Shown: positions 5,401-6,881 of the stretch, piece by piece | Layout: each line of letters starts with the position of its first letter | How positions within the stretch are numbered: position 1 is the stretch's first letter | From: CAYLNM01 sp964385045 | Lineage (GTDB): Bacteria > Planctomycetota > Phycisphaerae > Phycisphaerales > SM1A02 | Length of the DNA stretch: 6,881 nucleotides | Assembly (NCBI GenBank): GCA_964385045.1 | Contig: CAYLNM010000196.1 | Coordinates: 1 to 6,881, forward strand | Direction of reading: 5' to 3' | Notes under the pieces: generated by a model | Seen by the model: only the letters and a program-made list of their open reading frames with translations | What the model was told of the DNA's origin: nothing | Databases searched by the model: none | Program-made: the position numbers and the translations under genes

Positions 5401-6881
5401 ATGCGGCCGCAGCGGCCCGCCCGCTGGGCGGCCGAGGCCTGCGACACGGGCTCGATCGGCAGCTGCTCGACCTTGGTCCGCACGCCGTAGCGGCTGATGC
5501 GGGCGAGCCCGGTGTCGACGACCGACCGGATGCCGGGCACGGTGATCGACGTCTCGGCCACGTTGGTCGCGAGCACGATCCGGCGCCCCGGGTGCGGCCG
5601 GAAGACCCGCTGCTGCTCCGCGACCGAGAGCCGCGCGTACAGCGGGAGGATCTCGACCGGCTCGCCGGCGGCGGACCGCCCCGCCGCGTGGCCGTGGCCG
5701 ATGCCGAGGGCCCCGCGCAGGGCCCGGGCCACGTCGCGGATCTCCCGCTCCCCGGGCAGGAACACCAGGACGTCGCCCGCGTCGCGCTCGCGCAGCAGCT
5801 CCTGCACCGCGTCCACGACGGGCTGCTCGTAGGCGGCGGGGTCGGGGCCGCCGCCCTCGACGTCGGCCGCCCGGCGCCGCGGCCGCCCGCGCCCCGGGCC
5901 GCCGCCGACCCGTCCCGACGGTCCGCGTCCGCCCCCGCGGCCGCGCCCGCGAGCGTCGCTCGGGCCGCGGGCCCCGGGCCGGCCGCCGCCCTTCTCGTCG
6001 TCGCCGGCCGGCGCGGCGTCGTCGCCCGCCGCCGCCGCCTCCCCCGCCCCATCGACCGGTCGCCAGCGGACCTCCACCGGGTAGGTGCGGCCCGAGACCT
6101 CGACGATCGGTGCGTTCGAGAAGTGCCGACTGAAGCGCTCGGGATCGATGGTCGCCGAGGTGATGATCAGCCGCAGGTCGGGCCGCCGCGGCAGCAGCGT
6201 GCGCAGGTAGCCGAGCAGGAAGTCGATGTTGAGGCTGCGCTCGTGGGCCTCGTCGATGATGATCGTGTCGTAGGCCGAGAGCGTGCGGTCGCGGGGGATC
6301 TCGGCGAGCAGGATGCCGTCGGTCATCACCTTCACGAGCGTGCCGTCGCTGGTGGTGTCGGTGAACCGCACCGTGAAGCCCACCTTCTCGCCGACGGTGG
6401 TTCCCAGCTCCTCGGCGAGCCGCGAGGCGATGGAACGGGCGGCGAGGCGGCGGGGCTGCGTGTGCCCGATCAGGCCGTGCACGCCCCGGCCGGCGTCGAG
6501 GCAGATCTTCGGCAGCTGCGTCGACTTGCCGGAGCCGGTCTCGCCGCACACGACGAGCACCTGGTGCTCGCGGATCAGCTCGCCGAGCTCCTCCGCCCGC
6601 GCCGAGACCGGCAGCTCCGGCGGATACGCGATCGACGGGATCGAGCGGCGGCGGGCCTCGATCACCTCGGGGGTGAGCCGCCGCGGTCCCTCGGCCCGGC
6701 CGCGCGGGGGGCGATCGCCCCGTGGGCCGCCGGCGGATCGCGACGGCGCGGCTCGGCCCTCGTCCCGCCCGCCCCCGCGGCCCCCGCCGGCGGCCGCGGG
6801 CGCTCCGCCCGGCCCCGTCGCGTTGCCCGACCGCGGCCTGGCCCCGGCGCCGCCCGCGCCCCCGGCACCCCCGACGCTCCC
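2424..6881 (-). CDS. hrpA: HrpA-type DEAH-box ATP-dependent RNA helicase, 5' end outside the window
   Basis: HrpA helicases are cytoplasmic DEAH-box enzymes that unwind or remodel RNA using ATP; E. coli HrpA acts on mRNA and stalled ribosomes. Counting from the GTG at 6665, the motifs are GETGSGKST (41-49, Walker A), TQPRR (69-73), DEAH (138-141), SAT (170-172), LPLYARLS (340-347), TNVAETS (367-373) and QRAGRCGR (414-421). A helical HA2-like region follows (about 460-560), then an OB-fold-like region (about 670-760). The long C-terminal DUF3418-type part, including RRNFVPAP (1009-1016) and SLFAQELGT (1381-1389), marks HrpA rather than HrpB. Length fits the family (E. coli about 1300 aa) plus insertions. 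GTG 6665 is the only in-frame start codon in view, but it leaves only 40 residues before Walker A and lacks a ribosome site. The frame stays open for 72 more codons to the edge with about 90% G/C at third positions, so I mark it partial. Three Gly/Arg-rich insertions separate conserved blocks. Confidence 0.93.
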   Translation of the reverse strand, partial: GSVGGAGGAGGAGARPRSGNATGPGGAPAAAGGGRGGGRDEGRAAPSRSAGGPRGDRPPRGRAEGPRRLTPEVIEARRRSIPSIAYPPELPVSARAEELGELIREHQVLVVCGETGSGKSTQLPKICLDAGRGVHGLIGHTQPRRLAARSIASRLAEELGTTVGEKVGFTVRFTDTTSDGTLVKVMTDGILLAEIPRDRTLSAYDTIIIDEAHERSLNIDFLLGYLRTLLPRRPDLRLIITSATIDPERFSRHFSNAPIVEVSGRTYPVEVRWRPVDGAGEAAAAGDDAAPAGDDEKGGGRPGARGPSDARGRGRGGGRGPSGRVGGGPGRGRPRRRAADVEGGGPDPAAYEQPVVDAVQELLRERDAGDVLVFLPGEREIRDVARALRGALGIGHGHAAGRSAAGEPVEILPLYARLSVAEQQRVFRPHPGRRIVLATNVAETSITVPGIRSVVDTGLARISRYGVRTKVEQLPIEPVSQASAAQRAGRCGRIAPGICIRLYGEDDFAQRDVFTDPEIRRTNLAGVILRMKQMRLGEPQDFPFVEPPRRAAIRDGLETLHELGAIDAREELTELGRRLARIPVDPRLGRILLAGLDEDCFAEASVLAAALAVPDPRDRPAERREAADQAHRRFRDEASDFLSLLNVWDAFERQRARSSSSALRRWCGEHFLSWVRMREWRDLHRQLVGLVPDARRTRRRDGGRGGGERSSAADERAPSDAIHRALLTGLISNVGVLDEERRTWRGVRGGEFVIHPSSTLHRESPEWVMAAEIVETTRRYARTVARIRPQWLEDVAAHLLRTRHGDPRWDRASGRVLCTERLTLFGRELGRGRAADFGPVDLAKARELFIHHALVERDFDCAEAFFAHNGRLLEEIAELERRQRRHDVLADRHLQFAFYDERLPRGVHDARSLNQWLKQAGRDGRRPLHMSLDDLVVRRDADEQAGPGGGDGGPRGRGTTLGVGGGRGGGGDADGRGRGRGRERGKAAAGSGGRGLGDALATAAGLVGLDPSDYPDHLRIGASELPLTYRNEPGAEDDGVTLTVPVGLLGQVPQRRLDWLVPGRLEELVLALIRAMPKQWRRNFVPAPDVARDVAAGLRFGEGDLREAVAAGLTDRAGFEVPPSLLDLARLPEDLRMRIRVVGEGGRELGAARDLGRLLARHVGSARDALARAADERWTRDGLRRWDVGPVPERIELSLGGLPVHGHPALVDQGKMAGLRLLESAGAAVRAHRLGVRRLLLLACRRELEAQLDWVPEIDAMRLRAHALPAPAEGAPVPPPFDEAFMLLTCERAFLMDAAGAPVPLPRDERGFTALLDAGWGRLTESAAEVGRVVGSLLGWHAHVQEVRAAHSAPAFAAIDADVRDHLVRLVPPDVLVGTPWPRLTQVPRYLAGIAKRYERLRTIGPERDAERANEARRWEHAVEQRRRADAERGREDPRLEALRWTLEEYRVSLFAQELGTAEPVSQTRLARTWGAIVAEDAGGG
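3891..4061 (-). other. RG-repeat insertion in the C-terminal part of HrpA
   Basis: Residues about 869-925 are mostly Gly with RG and GRG repeats plus scattered Asp. They sit between HMSLDDLVVR and DPSDYPDHLRIGASELPL, two blocks that are close neighbours in E. coli HrpA. The composition is like RGG-box RNA-binding tails, here placed inside the protein rather than at its end. Confidence 0.75.
4728..4802 (-). other. Short Arg/Gly/Ser-rich insertion in the middle of HrpA
   Basis: Residues about 622-646 hold RRTRRRDGGRGGG and a Ser/Ala/Glu-rich tail. They lie between the helix ending HRQLVGLVPD and the conserved block beginning IHRALLTGLISNVG, where E. coli HrpA has a shorter link. It is a probable disordered, positively charged loop. 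Confidence 0.6.
5832..6050 (-). other. Gly/Arg-rich insertion between the two RecA domains of HrpA
   Basis: Residues about 206-278 (counted from GTG 6665) are Asp/Ala-rich, then Gly/Arg/Pro-rich with repeated RG dipeptides and a basic RPRRR end. They separate TYPVEVRWRPV of the first RecA domain from the helix QPVVDAVQELL that opens the second. From memory of E. coli HrpA, only about a dozen residues occupy this place there. The reading frame is intact and homology resumes immediately on both sides, so this is a true in-frame insertion and not an error. Confidence 0.75.
6666..6881 (-). other. Open Gly/Ala/Arg-rich coding stretch upstream of the HrpA core
   Basis: The helicase frame runs on without a stop from 6665 to the window edge. 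The 72 codons read Gly/Ala-rich, then RGGGRDEGRAA, then Arg/Pro-rich, joining smoothly into LTPEVIEARRRSIPSIAYP. The last part resembles the segment that precedes the Walker A region in other HrpA proteins. The composition matches the internal insertions, which argues that it is translated as part of the same protein. Confidence 0.55.

Noticed and set aside
2053..6549. A 1498-codon open frame on the minus strand overlapping the helicase and reaching into the lipoprotein gene
   Set aside because: It is out of frame with HrpA and consists almost entirely of Arg, Pro, Gly and Ala with no recognisable motif. High GC removes stop codons, so long spurious frames are expected; the HrpA frame carries all the conserved motifs.
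6709..6720. 12-bp palindrome centred on GCGATCGC, also present as a 10-bp palindrome at 67-76
   Set aside because: Two copies of this octamer in DNA of this composition are not clearly above chance, and one copy lies in coding sequence.

Overview
The window is very G+C-rich (roughly three quarters G+C by eye, with third codon positions almost always G or C in the real genes). It holds three protein genes and no RNA gene, CRISPR array or insertion sequence that I can support. The composition, the C-terminal PhoU wording (NIAEDVIYLVEG...VRH) and the full-length HrpA suggest a high-GC bacterium. Planctomycetota is one plausible home, but I cannot fix the phylum from the sequence alone.

Layout. 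Positions 1-213 are a non-coding leader. It contains a perfect GC hairpin, three tandem 11-bp units ending in AAA, and a TANNNT-type -10 element placed 7 nt before an ATG. Positions 214-951 (+) encode a PhoU-family phosphate regulator. The 257-bp gap to 1208 holds a hairpin shortly after the phoU stop and a pair of TGAAC motifs 11 bp apart that resembles a Pho box. Positions 1209-2327 (+) encode a lipoprotein with a clear lipobox, whose mature part is five ungapped copies of a 62-residue repeat I do not recognise. A 96-bp convergent gap (2328-2423) carries two short tandem repeats and a small hairpin. From 2424 to the right edge, the minus strand encodes an HrpA-type DEAH-box RNA helicase. Its reading frame is still open at 6881, so its 5' end is probably outside the window.

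How the genes relate. phoU and the lipoprotein gene lie in the same direction, and each is preceded by 11-bp-period direct repeats of the kind bound by OmpR/PhoB-family regulators. This raises the possibility that the repeat lipoprotein belongs to the phosphate-starvation response, which is inference only. The helicase is convergent and looks like an unrelated housekeeping gene. It is unusual for the glycine/arginine-rich segments inserted between its conserved domains. The most novel item in the window is the repeat lipoprotein.
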